From assembly GCA_947167235.1 (NCBI GenBank), contig CAMVHF010000005.1:1-44861 (forward strand): 44,861 nt of DNA. The letters run 5' to 3'. The notes beneath the pieces are model-generated. The model saw only the letters and a program-made list of their open reading frames with translations. It searched no databases and was not told where the DNA came from. The position numbers were made by a program, and so were the translations under genes. This DNA is from an uncultured Alphaproteobacteria bacterium. GTDB taxonomy: Bacteria > Pseudomonadota > Alphaproteobacteria > RF32 > CAG-239. Numbering within the stretch: the first letter of the stretch is position 1; each line of letters begins with the position of its first letter. This document shows, piece after piece, positions 16,822 through 26,790 of the stretch.

Positions 16822-19032
16822 ATGCGTACATCTACGGCTGTGAGCGAAGCGCTTGCTATTCAGCGAACCATCAGCGCCGAGCTTGCAAAACAGACATCAA
16901 TGTCCGAAAAACTCGAGAAAATCCTAAAAGATTTTGCCGATACAACGGGAGTGAATTCGGTTTTGTTGTATTCAACCGTAGATGAAAATTATCTGGAATT
17001 AATGCTGGCTTATCGAGCCGAAAATTATAAAACCAACTTACGTTTTAATGAAGATTTCATCGGCCGCAGTGCGGCTTTCAGACATTCGGAGTGCGAAATC
17101 GGCAATTCGACATCATCCTTAAGCATGCCGATTTTGCGCCAAAATAATACCATCGGCGTTATTGTTTTAATCAAAAATAATTTAGATGGCTTTTCGGACG
17201 GGGAAATAGAATTTTCCGAAACTTTGGCGTTATCTCTGCCGGATTTATTATCAACACCGGAATTTACCAAGTACCGCAACCGCATTATTCATGAAAAAGG
17301 TATTGCCGTTCGCGATGTACTATATGGTATCGGTTTGACTAAAAGCTACGGTGTCGGTAAGGCGGTCGTTCATCATCGGCATCGTGAAATCGCCAATATC
17401 TTTGCCGAGAATATCGATTTGGAAAAATCCAAACTGGCCGAAGGTCGGCAGCGAATGATCGATTATTTGGATAAAAAAATTGCTTTAGCCAGCAATTATA
17501 TCGGCAATTCGGCAGAAATTATGGAAGCCTACCGGATGTTTGTGGCCGATAAAGGTTGGTTCAAAAAAATCAATGCCAATATTGATAAGGGCTATACGGC
17601 CGAAGCGGCAGTCGAGCATGTTTACGAAGATATGTGGAAAAAGCTGTCGGCAACCAGTGACACTTATTTGCGCGAACGTTTGTATGATTTAAGAGATGTC
17701 TCCGACAAATTACGCGCTTTCATTTGCGGCGAGGAAGATAAAATTCAAATTTCTCCGGATGAAGACGTGATAATTGTTGCGCAAACCATGGGACCGTCCG
17801 ATTTAATGGACTATAATTACGAGAGAATTCGCGGCTTAATCATTGAAGATTGTACGCCGACCATGCACGTCGTTATTGTGGCAAAAGCCTTAAATATTCC
17901 GGTAATAGCCAAAGTTCACGGGATATTTAAAGAAATCAAAGTCGGCGAAGTTATTGCAATTAACGGACACACGGGGGAAGTTTATACTCATCCGAGTGAA
18001 AAAATTATCGCCGAATATCAGAAAAAATCCGTCGGGCTGAAAAAGGTTTTGGCCGATTTGGAAGAATTAAGCACGATCCCGAATAAAACCAAAGACGGTG
18101 TTAAAATTAATCTGGCCTTAAACTACGGCTTGGATGTTGATTATGATTATATTAAGCCGACAAAATGTGACGGTATCGGGTTGTATCGAACCGAGATTAT
18201 GTTTATGTCGTCCGATAAAATGCCGGATGTTGAAACGCAGGAAAAGCAGTATGCACGCTTGTTGAATGCCGTCGGACAGAAAAAAATCATCTTCCGCAGC
18301 TTAGATGTCGGTTCGGATAAATTTTTGCCGTATTGGGGCGAGATGAAAGAGGATAATCCGGCAATCGGTTGGCGTTCCATTCGTCTGACTTTGGACAGGC
18401 GGGCGATTTTACGTCAGCAGATGCGGGCGATGCTGCGTGCCGCCAAAGGTAAAGAATTAAATGTTATGTTCCCGATGGTTTCAACCGTGCAGGAATTTTT
18501 GGATGCCAAAGAAACTTTGATGCTTGAATACGAGCGTGAAAAACAGCGGCAAAATCAAACAGCAAAATCCGTTAAAGTCGGTATTATGATAGAGGTGCCG
18601 TCCATACTGTTCCAACTTGATGAAATATTGCAGCATGTTGATTTTGTTTCGGTCGGTACCAACGATTTGTATCAGTTTATATTTGCCTGTGACAGAGGTA
18701 ATCCGCGTTTATCCGAACGTTATGATGTTTTATCGGCACCGTTTTTGAAATTGATGAAATTAATTGTCGATAAATCCAATCAGTATAAGGTGTATTGCTC
18801 GGTATGCGGTGAAATGGCCAGTAATCCTCTGGAGGCAATGGCTCTGATCGGGTTGGGATATCGCAATTTGTCGGTTTCGGGATCCTCTTATGCCGGCGTT
18901 AAAAAAATGCTTGGCAGTATGAATGTCGAAGATGTGGAAGATTATGTGAAAAGCTTGCTTAAATCTTCAAAAACAAGTGTACGCTCGCAGCTGATAGCGT
19001 ATGCATACGATCACACTATTGCAATTGATTAA
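16822..19032 (+). CDS. ptsP: PEP-protein phosphotransferase, nitrogen-type enzyme I (PtsP)
   Basis: The product has 736 residues. An N-terminal GAF domain (about 15-150) is followed by an enzyme I core. The swivelling domain carries the phosphorylated histidine H349 in DCTPTMHVVIVAKALNIP; the usual TSH triplet is TMH here. The C-terminal PEP-binding barrel has GIGLYRTEIMFM, RSLDVGSDK, MIEVPS, SVGTNDLYQF and the catalytic cysteine region VCGEMAS. Enzyme I-Ntr passes phosphate from PEP to NPr and EIIA-Ntr, regulating nitrogen and potassium metabolism and envelope functions rather than importing sugar. No ptsO or ptsN lies in the window. The downstream rodZ-like gene follows after 36 bases. Confidence 0.92.
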   Translation: MRTSTAVSEALAIQRTISAELAKQTSMSEKLEKILKDFADTTGVNSVLLYSTVDENYLELMLAYRAENYKTNLRFNEDFIGRSAAFRHSECEIGNSTSSLSMPILRQNNTIGVIVLIKNNLDGFSDGEIEFSETLALSLPDLLSTPEFTKYRNRIIHEKGIAVRDVLYGIGLTKSYGVGKAVVHHRHREIANIFAENIDLEKSKLAEGRQRMIDYLDKKIALASNYIGNSAEIMEAYRMFVADKGWFKKINANIDKGYTAEAAVEHVYEDMWKKLSATSDTYLRERLYDLRDVSDKLRAFICGEEDKIQISPDEDVIIVAQTMGPSDLMDYNYERIRGLIIEDCTPTMHVVIVAKALNIPVIAKVHGIFKEIKVGEVIAINGHTGEVYTHPSEKIIAEYQKKSVGLKKVLADLEELSTIPNKTKDGVKINLALNYGLDVDYDYIKPTKCDGIGLYRTEIMFMSSDKMPDVETQEKQYARLLNAVGQKKIIFRSLDVGSDKFLPYWGEMKEDNPAIGWRSIRLTLDRRAILRQQMRAMLRAAKGKELNVMFPMVSTVQEFLDAKETLMLEYEREKQRQNQTAKSVKVGIMIEVPSILFQLDEILQHVDFVSVGTNDLYQFIFACDRGNPRLSERYDVLSAPFLKLMKLIVDKSNQYKVYCSVCGEMASNPLEAMALIGLGYRNLSVSGSSYAGVKKMLGSMNVEDVEDYVKSLLKSSKTSVRSQLIAYAYDHTIAID

Positions 19033-19068
19033 TTTTTATGTTATAAGCGCCGCAGCAGGAGATTAAAA

Positions 19069-19932
19069 GTGGAAGAAAATACTTTAGAAAATGATGTGCA
19101 AACAGTAGGTGAAATCTTGCGTAACGCCCGCATTAAGCAAGGTAAAACCATAAGTGATGCTTCAAAAGAACTTTGTATTCGCAAAGCTTATGTCGAAGCT
19201 ATTGAAAAAATGGAAGTCGGCAATTTACCGCCGATGCCTTATGCCCTCGGATTTGTGCGCAGTTATTCCGATTATTTGGGATTAAACAGTGATCGCATCG
19301 TATCTTCATACCGCAAAACGGTAACCGGTGATACGGATGATGACGATGAGAATATTTCACATATAGAACCGTCCGTTCCTAAGTTTCGACATTTGTTTTT
19401 AGGTGTTGTCGGACTTATTGCTTTGGTAACGGTATGGACATATTGGCCGCTGCAACTGCCGATTTTGCCGGAAACAGATATCCAAACGTCGACTTCCGAT
19501 GTTGTGCCGGAACCTGAAATTATTGATGAAGTTCAATCAGCGACTGAAGGCAGTGCTCCGGAAGAAGATATTGTTTTGCAAGAAGAAAATCAGGAAAATG
19601 CAGCGCCGGAAACAGAAACTGTCGAAACGGTGACCGATGAAAATACGGTTGCCGAGGAGGAAACTCCCGTTGCAAAAGAAGAAAGTGCCGGTCGTGTGCG
19701 CTTTGTTTTAACCGGTCCTTCTTGGGTTGAACTTAAACAGGGTGAAAATGTGTTGTTAAGCGGTATTTATCATAAAGGATTTGAATATACCGTTCCGGCC
19801 GGTGATAATATGATTATTTCTGTCGGGCGTTACTATAATGCCGAATTTTATATAGACGGTAAAAAAGCCAAAGTGGTATCTTCACTGAAGCATACCAATG
19901 TAAATTTAGATGAATTCTTAAAACAAGATTAG
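19069..19932 (+). CDS. RodZ-like protein (N-terminal HTH, membrane anchor, DUF4115)
   Basis: The product is 287 residues from a GTG with a good caggag site. An N-terminal XRE-like helix-turn-helix of the HTH_25 type (about 12-80: GEILRNARIKQGKTIS, PPMPYALGFVRSYSDYLG) is followed by a single membrane segment near residues 103-122, an acidic low-complexity periplasmic linker (about 130-205) and a C-terminal DUF4115-type domain opening VRFVLTGPSWVELK. RodZ ties MreB filaments to the membrane and the wall elongation machinery. Alphaproteobacterial genes of this shape commonly lie next to ispG or hisS, and hisS follows here after 8 bases. mreB is not in the window, so the cell-shape role is inferred from family. 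Confidence 0.78.
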   Translation: MEENTLENDVQTVGEILRNARIKQGKTISDASKELCIRKAYVEAIEKMEVGNLPPMPYALGFVRSYSDYLGLNSDRIVSSYRKTVTGDTDDDDENISHIEPSVPKFRHLFLGVVGLIALVTVWTYWPLQLPILPETDIQTSTSDVVPEPEIIDEVQSATEGSAPEEDIVLQEENQENAAPETETVETVTDENTVAEEETPVAKEESAGRVRFVLTGPSWVELKQGENVLLSGIYHKGFEYTVPAGDNMIISVGRYYNAEFYIDGKKAKVVSSLKHTNVNLDEFLKQD

Positions 19933-19940
19933 GTAAAGAA

Positions 19941-21173
19941 ATGGCAAAAGTTCAGAATGTGCGCGGCACTTATGATTTGTATGGTGCTGCCAAAAGAAAA
20001 ATGAAAAAAGTTGTGGCAACCGGTTCGGCGGTGGTTGAAAAATACGGATTCGAAGAAATCGAAACGCCGATTTTTGAATTTACCGAAGTGTTTGCCCGTA
20101 ATTTGGGTGATACATCAGATATTGTTACCAAAGAAATGTATTGTTTTGAAGATAAAGGCGGCGAAAGTCTGACTTTGCGTCCGGAAGGAACGGCCGGTGT
20201 TGTGCGCGCTTTTGTTTCTAACGGAATGCAGCAAAATCTGCCGGTCAAATTTTATTATGCCGGTCCGATGTTTCGTTATGAGCGTCCGCAAAAAGGACGT
20301 CAGCGCCAGTTTACGCAATTCGGTGTCGAACTTTTGGGTGTTGAAACGCCGCAAGCCGATATCGAAGTTATCGCCATGGCGTACGAGTTTTTGGAAAAAC
20401 TCGGGTTAACAGGTCAGGTTACGGTTGAAATCAACTCGCTCGGTGATGCCGAAAGTCGTGATGCCTATCGTACAAAGTTGGTGGCTTATTTAAAAGAACA
20501 TTATGATGAACTTTCCGAAGACAGTAAAAATCGCTTGGATAAAAATCCGTTGCGTGTTCTGGATTCGAAAGAAGATTGCGATAAAGTTGTGGTTGAAAAT
20601 GCACCGCTTTATGCCGACAGCTTAAATGATGAATCAAAGAAATTCTTTGCCGATGTTTTACGCGGTTTGGATAATTTGGGTATTAAATACCGTATCAATA
20701 ATCGTCTGGTGCGCGGTTTGGATTATTATTCGCATACGGTTTTTGAATTGACAACCGATAAGCTCGGTGCGCAAGGCACGGTTTTGGCCGGCGGTCGTTA
20801 CAACGGTTTGGTCGGACAAATGGGCGGTGGCGATGTTGCCGGTATCGGTTGGGCTTGCGGCGTTGAGCGTTTAGCCATGCTGTTGGATCAGGATGTTGAA
20901 TTGCCGCGTCCGATTGCCGTTATTCCGGTAGGCGAAGATACCAACGATAAAGCGATGGAAATCGCCTATAAGTTACGCTTGGCCGGATTCTCGGTAGAAC
21001 AAAGTTACAGCGGTAATATGAAAAAACGTATGATTAAAGCCAATAAAGTTAATGCGATAAAAGCCGTGATTTTAGGTTCGGATGAAGTTGCCAATAATGT
21101 CGTGACGGTTAAAGATTTGGACAGCGGTGAACAAAAGACGGTTGCTTTAGCTGATTTGATTAAGGAAATATAA
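19941..21173 (+). CDS. hisS: Histidine--tRNA ligase
   Basis: The product has 410 residues and is a class II synthetase. Motif 1 region is [20 protein letters not shown], motif 2 is [14 protein letters not shown] followed by [20 protein letters not shown], the histidine signature is [13 protein letters not shown], and motif 3 region is [14 protein letters not shown]. The C-terminal anticodon-binding domain (about 320-410) is complete. It charges tRNA-His. The stop is 1 base before the prfA ATG, so the two are tightly coupled. Confidence 0.96.
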   Translation: MAKVQNVRGTYDLYGAAKRKMKKVVATGSAVVEKYGFEEIETPIFEFTEVFARNLGDTSDIVTKEMYCFEDKGGESLTLRPEGTAGVVRAFVSNGMQQNLPVKFYYAGPMFRYERPQKGRQRQFTQFGVELLGVETPQADIEVIAMAYEFLEKLGLTGQVTVEINSLGDAESRDAYRTKLVAYLKEHYDELSEDSKNRLDKNPLRVLDSKEDCDKVVVENAPLYADSLNDESKKFFADVLRGLDNLGIKYRINNRLVRGLDYYSHTVFELTTDKLGAQGTVLAGGRYNGLVGQMGGGDVAGIGWACGVERLAMLLDQDVELPRPIAVIPVGEDTNDKAMEIAYKLRLAGFSVEQSYSGNMKKRMIKANKVNAIKAVILGSDEVANNVVTVKDLDSGEQKTVALADLIKEI

Positions 21174-21174
21174 G

Positions 21175-22245
21175 ATGAATTTCGAAGAAAAACTTGCCAA
21201 TGTCGTTAATCGTTATGAAGAAGTGCAGGCGCTTTTGACATCGACATCTTCTTCCGATGAGTTGGTTAAATTAAATAAGGAACTTGCGGTTTTGGAACCG
21301 GTTGTGGCCGCTATTCAGAATTATAATCATGAATTGCAGGTTATGCGTGATGACGAAGCAATGATGAACGATTCGTCATTAGATAAAGAAATGCGCGATA
21401 TGGCCGAAGCCGAATATTATGAAGCTAAGGAAAAATTACCGGAACTGGAAAAAAAAATCAAAGTATTGTTGCTTCCGAAAGATGCCGATGATGAAAAGAA
21501 CGCCATTTTGGAAGTGCGTGCCGGTACCGGCGGTGATGAAGCAGCTTTGTTTGCTACGGTTTTATTTGAAATGTATCAACGTTATGCTCAAAAACAAGGT
21601 TGGCGTTTTGAGGTGCTGGATGCCAATGAAAACGGTTTGGGCGGTTACAAAGAGGCCAGTGCCAAAATTACCGGTAAAGATGTGTTTGCCAAATTAAAAT
21701 TTGAATCCGGTGCACATCGTGTTCAGCGCGTGCCGATTACCGAATCTCAAGGTCGTGTTCATACCTCGGCGGCAACAGTTGCCGTTTTGCCGGAAATAGA
21801 AGAAGTCGATATGTATATCAATCCGGCTGATCTGAAAATTGATGTCTATCGTGCGTCGGGTGCCGGCGGTCAACACGTTAACCGTACGGAATCAGCGGTT
21901 CGTATTACCCATATTCCGACCGGCATTGTCGTTCAGTGCCAAGACGACCGTTCGCAATTCAAAAACAAAGAAAAAGCGATGAATCACTTGCGCGCTAAGT
22001 TGTATGACAGCCAAAAAGCGGCAATTGATGCCAGTTACTCCGAACGCCGTAAATTGCAAGTCGGCAGCGGAGACAGAAGTGAGCGTATTCGTACCTACAA
22101 TTATCCGCAAGGCCGAGTTACCGACCATCGTATTAACTTAACATTGTATAAGTTGGATGAAGTTGTTTCCGGTGAGGCATTAGATGAAATCATTGATGCT
22201 TTGGTTACCGAAGATCAAGCCGAGCGTCTGGCTGAAATGGATTAA
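21175..22245 (+). CDS. prfA: Peptide chain release factor 1
   Basis: The product has 356 residues. The GGQ motif that triggers peptide hydrolysis is at 231-233 ([14 protein letters not shown]). The codon-recognition tripeptide is P-I-T (187-189) in [10 protein letters not shown], where PAT or PVT is more usual for RF1. Length and C-terminus ([13 protein letters not shown]) are normal for RF1 and exclude RF2. RF1 terminates at UAA and UAG. The methyltransferase gene prmC, which usually follows and modifies the GGQ glutamine, is not here; a strong terminator comes instead. Confidence 0.96.
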   Translation: MNFEEKLANVVNRYEEVQALLTSTSSSDELVKLNKELAVLEPVVAAIQNYNHELQVMRDDEAMMNDSSLDKEMRDMAEAEYYEAKEKLPELEKKIKVLLLPKDADDEKNAILEVRAGTGGDEAALFATVLFEMYQRYAQKQGWRFEVLDANENGLGGYKEASAKITGKDVFAKLKFESGAHRVQRVPITESQGRVHTSAATVAVLPEIEEVDMYINPADLKIDVYRASGAGGQHVNRTESAVRITHIPTGIVVQCQDDRSQFKNKEKAMNHLRAKLYDSQKAAIDASYSERRKLQVGSGDRSERIRTYNYPQGRVTDHRINLTLYKLDEVVSGEALDEIIDALVTEDQAERLAEMD

Positions 22246-22257
22246 TAAAAATCAGGT

Positions 22258-22298
22258 AAAAAACAAAATCTCGGATTTGATATCCGAGATTTTGTTTT
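22258..22298 (+). terminator. Strong terminator after prfA
   Basis: The stem aaaacaaaatctcgga/tccgagattttgtttt (16 pairs, 22260-22275 with 22283-22298) has a 7-base loop and AT-rich flanks on both sides, so it may also stop transcripts from the facing minus-strand gene. Confidence 0.85.
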
Positions 22299-22317
22299 AT
22301 AAACACAGTGATATTTT

Positions 22318-22530
22318 TCAATACTGACGACCGAATGTGGCTTTGTGCAGGAACATAACGCCAATCCAAGCCAATGCGGTGGATAAAATCATTCCTGCAA
22401 TTCCCGGATTTTGCGGTAACTTATCGGCATAGAGAAGAATGGCGCCGAAAATTGCAAAAGATGTAAAAGCCGAACCGAGCCCTATTAAAAGAGCCTTTGT
22501 GGTTGATGAATAATACGAAAGTGTCATACG
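22318..22530 (-). CDS. Small membrane protein, unknown function
   Basis: The product is 70 residues from ATG 22530; a further in-frame start 12 codons upstream gives 82 residues but adds only an AT-rich, lysine/asparagine-rich leader. There are two hydrophobic segments (about 10-33, TKALLIGLGSAFTSFAIFGAILLY, here given as TKALLIGLGSAF and AIFGAILLYAD; and 44-62, GMILSTALAWIGVMFL), with a short NPG turn between them. It is probably a two-helix inner-membrane protein. No ribosome binding site stands out and no family is recognised. It ends 20 bases from the prfA terminator. Confidence 0.45.
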   Translation of the reverse strand, partial: RMTLSYYSSTTKALLIGLGSAFTSFAIFGAILLYADKLPQNPGIAGMILSTALAWIGVMFLHKATFGRQY

Positions 22531-22628
22531 ATTTTTGTTTTTAAAGTTAATAATTATTGTCAACACAAATAGTTTTCATAATACTTGGAAATTGTGTCTA
22601 AGATAACATAGCAGCGAATTTTTGTCAA

Positions 22629-23054
22629 CTAAAAGAATTGGTGCAAATACATACTGTGCGGGAAAATGACAATGTGCACAAACAACCAAATCACCGAAAA
22701 TACGCGGGCAAACCAAACCATTTTATTTTGTTGTTGATATATCCACCAACCGCTCATCACCATAAGGTTATCAAAAATCAAACGGTTTGACCAGTGCTCA
22801 ACTCCCTGCAGCCAATATTCAACGGCATGTCCCGCCAGACCGACTTCGAGATAGTGTTCAAGCGTTTCCCACATATAGGCGATCAAAAGCGTAATGATAA
22901 AACTGATACGCAATTTTAATTTATCGGAAATTTTTTCATCGCCGATTATTTTGGTTGCCAAATACATCGAAAACCAACCGACGGAAACACCCATAACCAA
23001 ATGCTCGACAGACCATACGTCGAAAGCAGCTTCGGTTTTGAGCCCCCATATCAT
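22629..23054 (-). CDS. Polytopic membrane protein, unknown function
   Basis: The product has 141 residues with four hydrophobic segments. Polar residues stand out inside or next to the helices: EHLVMGVSVGW (about 17-27), YMWETLEHYLEVGLAG (59-74) and GVEHWSNRLIFDN. This pattern of repeated E-H and W-E pairs suggests a metal- or quinone-binding membrane protein, but no family can be named. It lies 9 bases downstream of the parE stop on the same strand, so it is likely co-transcribed with parE. Confidence 0.6.
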   Translation of the reverse strand: MIWGLKTEAAFDVWSVEHLVMGVSVGWFSMYLATKIIGDEKISDKLKLRISFIITLLIAYMWETLEHYLEVGLAGHAVEYWLQGVEHWSNRLIFDNLMVMSGWWIYQQQNKMVWFARVFSVIWLFVHIVIFPHSMYLHQFF

Positions 23055-23063
23055 AGCTATTCC

Positions 23064-25067
23064 TTAAATATCCAGATTATCTACAAATTTGGCGCGTTCG
23101 ATTATAAAGCGGAAACGCGGTTCCGGATCTTTACCCATCAGGCGTTCAACCTGACGACGTGTTTCAAAGTCTTCGGCGCGTCCCTCATCGGTAGATGTAT
23201 TCGGTATAACAACCCGCAGCAGAACCCGATTATTTTTATCCATCGTGGTTTCTCTAAGTTGTGTCGGACTCATTTCGCCCAAACCTTTAAAGCGGCTGAT
23301 ATCCGGCTTGATGTTACCTTTTACGACTTTAGCCAGAATTTTATCTTTTTCTTCGTCATCCAAGGCGTAATAATTTTTGCCGCCGGCAACGATTTTATAC
23401 AAAGGCGGGGTGGCTATATACAGGTGACCGTTTTCGATTAATTTCGGCATGTGCTGATAGAAAAAGGTCATCAACAGCGAAGTGATGTGTGCACCGTCGA
23501 CATCGGCATCGGTCATGATAATGATTTTTTCATAGCGCAGATTATCTTCTTTATAATCGTCTTTAACACCGCAACCGAGAGCCTCGATCATATCTTTGAT
23601 TTCTTGGTTTTGGGTAATGCGCTCGACCGAAGCACTGGCAACATTTAAGATTTTACCGCGCAACGGCAAAATCGCCTGCGTCACTCTGTCGCGTCCTTGT
23701 TTAGCCGATCCTCCTGCGGAATCACCCTCGACGATAAAAATTTCGGTATCTTCGGCGGCTGCCTGCGAACAATCGGCAAGTTTACCCGGTAAACGCAATC
23801 TTTTGGTCGGGGCTTTACGATTTTGCACTTTTTCTTCTTTTTTCTTTTTGCGGGCATCGGCGCGATCAATAACATATTCAAGCAGAGCTTTGGCATTTTC
23901 GACATCAGAAGAAAGCCAGTGATCAAAAGAATCTTTGACAGCGGTTTCAACCAAACGCGTGGCTTTTGTCGAGGTCAGTTTATCTTTGGTCTGGCCTTGA
24001 AATTGCGGATCGGTGATAAATACCGAAAGCATTAAGCAGGCATCGCTTAACAAATCTTCGGCGGTAGCGGCAGAGATTTTTTTATAACCGGCCATGTCGC
24101 CGTATTCTTTTAAGCCGCGCAATAAGGCCGAGCGAAAACCGGCTTCATGTGTACCGCCGGCCGGTGTAATGACCGTATTACAGTAAGAGTATGAAAATCC
24201 GTTTTCATCCAATGGCCAAGTGATGGCCCATTCGACACGGCCTTCGTTGTTGGCCAATTCCGATTCGCCGGTAAAGGCCGCACGATTAATAGTACTGCGT
24301 TCGCCGATTTGCAGACTCAAGAAATCAGCCAGGCCGTTCGGGAAGTTTAATTCGGCGCTTAAAGGTGTGGTATCACCTTCGGTAATCAGTTCCGGTGCAC
24401 ACAGCCAGTTTATTTTAACGCCTTTGAAAAGGAAAGCTTTTGAACGAGCCATACGATAAATTCGGTTCGGGATAAACGTATTATTACCTTCAAAAATCTC
24501 GGCATCCGGCTTAAAAGTAATCGAAGTGCCGCGACGGTTCGGACAGTTACCGATAAATTCGAGCTTGGTTAACGGTTTGCCTTTGGAATATTCTTGTCGA
24601 TAGAGCTTTTTTTCGCGTGCGACTTCCACGGTTAATTTTTCGGCCAAAGCATTAACAACGGATAGACCGACACCGTGCAGACCGCCGGAAACTTTATAAG
24701 CATTGCCGCCGAATTTACCGCCCGAATGGAGCGTGGTTAAAATCACTTCAAGCGCGGAAACTCCAGGATATTTCGGATGCTCGTCAATCGGAATACCGCG
24801 ACCGTTATCGGTAATTGTAACCGTGCCGTCGGCATTTAGTGTCACATCAATATGGTTGGCATAGCCGGCAACGGCTTCATCCATGGAGTTATCCAAAATC
24901 TCGGCAACCAAATGGTGCATCGCCTGAATATCGGTGCCGCCAATGTACATTCCCGGTCGATGACGCACCGGTTCCAAGCCCTCAAGAACTTCGATATCGC
25001 GCGCCGAATACTCGGTACTTCCGGCAGTTGATGAATTGTTTTCGGACGATTCAAATAAATCTGTCAT
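23064..25067 (-). CDS. parE: DNA topoisomerase IV subunit B (ParE)
   Basis: The product is 667 residues from ATG 25067, chosen because GGGG lies 6 bases upstream; ATG 25073 and TTG 25079 in the same frame fit the site worse. The GHKL ATPase has EILDNSMDEA (56-65), DNGRGIP (87-93) and GGLHGVGLSVVNAL (128-141). The TOPRIM domain has E447 in VEGDSAGG and the metal-binding D520/D522/D524 in TDADVDGAH, and the C-terminus has FKGLGEM (593-599). Length and the motif MHHLVAEILDN favour ParE over GyrB, which is longer. With ParC it decatenates daughter chromosomes; parC is not here. A lysine-rich insert (KKKKEEKVQNRK) sits at about 407-418. Confidence 0.92.
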   Translation of the reverse strand: MTDLFESSENNSSTAGSTEYSARDIEVLEGLEPVRHRPGMYIGGTDIQAMHHLVAEILDNSMDEAVAGYANHIDVTLNADGTVTITDNGRGIPIDEHPKYPGVSALEVILTTLHSGGKFGGNAYKVSGGLHGVGLSVVNALAEKLTVEVAREKKLYRQEYSKGKPLTKLEFIGNCPNRRGTSITFKPDAEIFEGNNTFIPNRIYRMARSKAFLFKGVKINWLCAPELITEGDTTPLSAELNFPNGLADFLSLQIGERSTINRAAFTGESELANNEGRVEWAITWPLDENGFSYSYCNTVITPAGGTHEAGFRSALLRGLKEYGDMAGYKKISAATAEDLLSDACLMLSVFITDPQFQGQTKDKLTSTKATRLVETAVKDSFDHWLSSDVENAKALLEYVIDRADARKKKKEEKVQNRKAPTKRLRLPGKLADCSQAAAEDTEIFIVEGDSAGGSAKQGRDRVTQAILPLRGKILNVASASVERITQNQEIKDMIEALGCGVKDDYKEDNLRYEKIIIMTDADVDGAHITSLLMTFFYQHMPKLIENGHLYIATPPLYKIVAGGKNYYALDDEEKDKILAKVVKGNIKPDISRFKGLGEMSPTQLRETTMDKNNRVLLRVVIPNTSTDEGRAEDFETRRQVERLMGKDPEPRFRFIIERAKFVDNLDI

Positions 25068-25161
25068 AAGCATCCCCAAATCTCAAAAATTGTTTGTAAA
25101 ATACATCATAAGCACGGAAAATACAATAAAAAATCCCGATTCATAAACAATAAAAAAACTG

Positions 25162-25189
25162 TTGCGAGTTCAAAAGAAATGCGTATACT
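25162..25189 (+). promoter_or_regulatory. Candidate promoter of secreted-protein gene
   Basis: TTGCGA (25162-25167) lies 16 bases before TATACT (25184-25189), giving a leader of about 30 bases. Confidence 0.5.
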
Positions 25190-25226
25190 TTAAGTATTGA
25201 ATAATTCGTTATGAGGAATACAGATT

Positions 25227-26768
25227 ATGAAGATATCAAGATTAGCAGTTGTGTGCGGATGTGCATTTTTAGCATCAAGTCAGGTGTCTTGGGCCGAAAA
25301 TAATGAAAAATTGGCTGAAACGTTATCGCTTTTATATGGGGCGCCGGTAGAAGTTAATATCACGGGGACAAGTTGTAAGATCCGTTATCCCGAAACAAAA
25401 ATCGAAGAAGAAATTTCGCAGTATATTCCGCCGTCAAAACCGGATGAACAGCCTCGTTTTGAGACCAAAACCGAAATAACCGTTATTCCGGAAACAACGC
25501 CGGATTGTAAAAAAATAGAAGACTTTTACGGTATGGAGCAATATAAAATGGTCAATACGTCACCGGAAACTCTGAGTGCTCAAGTGTATAATTTGACCAA
25601 TTTATCTTTTTTCAAAAATTTTGAGATTAAAACTTTCAAAGAAGAAAAAACAATTGTGCCGGAACTCGGCTTAATCAGCTCGGATCAGTTCCATATAGCC
25701 GATGCGGTTTATACGCAAAAAGATGCGACAACCGGTTTGAAAAGCGAACTCGGTAATTTGAAAGAACTGACCTACAATCAAAAAATCGCTCGTGATAAGG
25801 ATTTGATCAAATACAGACTGGACAGTAAGTTAGATTCGCTCAATATGGCTTTGCCGTTCTTTTCAATGCAGATTAAGAGTTTCCAGTCGGCAATGGAAAT
25901 GGATTTCAAGGTCTCGGCTGACGATAATTTTGACTATGCCAATGTTGTTCGGAATTTTATGTTTTTAGATCGTTCCAAATCACGTTCTGTCGGTAAAGGA
26001 ATTAAAACTGATATAAGTTTCTTGGGAATGGGAGTTGCCGGTGATTTTGAAAATAAAAATAATGTTGATTTTAAGGCCGCTTCAAAGACGTATGATGCTT
26101 CGGGAAGCTTTTTGCTGAGTAATGTGGCTTTTACCGGTGATCAGGTGGAAAAATCTAAGCAATTGCAGTCTTTCGGAATGGTCTATAAAATGAAAAATAT
26201 GCCTGCCGAAAGTATTGCCGAACTTGGCGAACTTCAGAAAAAACAACAGGAAAGACTGACCGCATTGATGAAAGATGATATGGCGGCTTCGACAAAGTTA
26301 AACGAAGAATATGAAAACAAGATGGCTAAAATATTGGATGAAGTTTTGGAAAAGACCTCTGCGGTTTTTGATGCCAAGCTCAAATTCCCGAGTGGTGCCA
26401 TCTCGGCTCATTTTGATATTAAGAAAAAGAACGGTTATTTATTCGGGGATGTCAAAGTTTCGGTTAATAATTTGTTCGGAATTTTTCCGGAACGTAAACA
26501 ATGCGTCAATAATCCTTTGGCTGATACAATTGAAGAATGTCAAAAACCTTCAATGTTGGATTCCTTGAAGGAATACATCGATATTACCAAAGATAATTCG
26601 GTCACGGTTTTCCAATTTAACGGAATGGGTATCTATAAAGGAACTCAAAAAATCGGTGAACCTATCGAGCTTAATTTCCAAAAAATGATAGCTGAAAAAC
26701 AAGTTATGGAAAAAGCCCGCGCCGAGCAGATGAAACAAATGCAGGAAGCACAGAATACCGAAGAATAA
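25227..26768 (+). CDS. Large secreted/periplasmic protein, unknown function
   Basis: The product has 513 residues with a signal peptide (MKISRLAVVCGCAFLASSQV, cut at about SWA|E, 23). Two cysteines near 48 and 95 and two near 424-437 may form disulfides. The body mixes beta-rich segments with conserved-looking F/D/G patterns such as GVAGDFENKNNVDFKAASK and GAISAHFDIKKKNGYLFGD, which recall periplasmic proteins that bind lipids or assist outer-membrane assembly. A weak resemblance to DUF945/YdgA is possible but not secure. The C-terminal 40 residues are a charged helix (KQVMEKARAEQMKQMQEAQ). It has its own promoter and terminator. I do not assign a function. Confidence 0.65.
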   Translation: MKISRLAVVCGCAFLASSQVSWAENNEKLAETLSLLYGAPVEVNITGTSCKIRYPETKIEEEISQYIPPSKPDEQPRFETKTEITVIPETTPDCKKIEDFYGMEQYKMVNTSPETLSAQVYNLTNLSFFKNFEIKTFKEEKTIVPELGLISSDQFHIADAVYTQKDATTGLKSELGNLKELTYNQKIARDKDLIKYRLDSKLDSLNMALPFFSMQIKSFQSAMEMDFKVSADDNFDYANVVRNFMFLDRSKSRSVGKGIKTDISFLGMGVAGDFENKNNVDFKAASKTYDASGSFLLSNVAFTGDQVEKSKQLQSFGMVYKMKNMPAESIAELGELQKKQQERLTALMKDDMAASTKLNEEYENKMAKILDEVLEKTSAVFDAKLKFPSGAISAHFDIKKKNGYLFGDVKVSVNNLFGIFPERKQCVNNPLADTIEECQKPSMLDSLKEYIDITKDNSVTVFQFNGMGIYKGTQKIGEPIELNFQKMIAEKQVMEKARAEQMKQMQEAQNTEE

Positions 26769-26790
26769 TAACGGATATATAATGCACACA

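Noticed and set aside
23001..23441. Plus-strand open frame of 146 codons across the 3' end of parE
   Set aside because: It is antisense to the strongly conserved C-terminal ParE sequence, and its composition is typical of a shadow frame.
23064..25067. parE as gyrB
   Set aside because: The length of 667 residues and the MHHLVAEILDN motif fit ParE; GyrB would be considerably longer.
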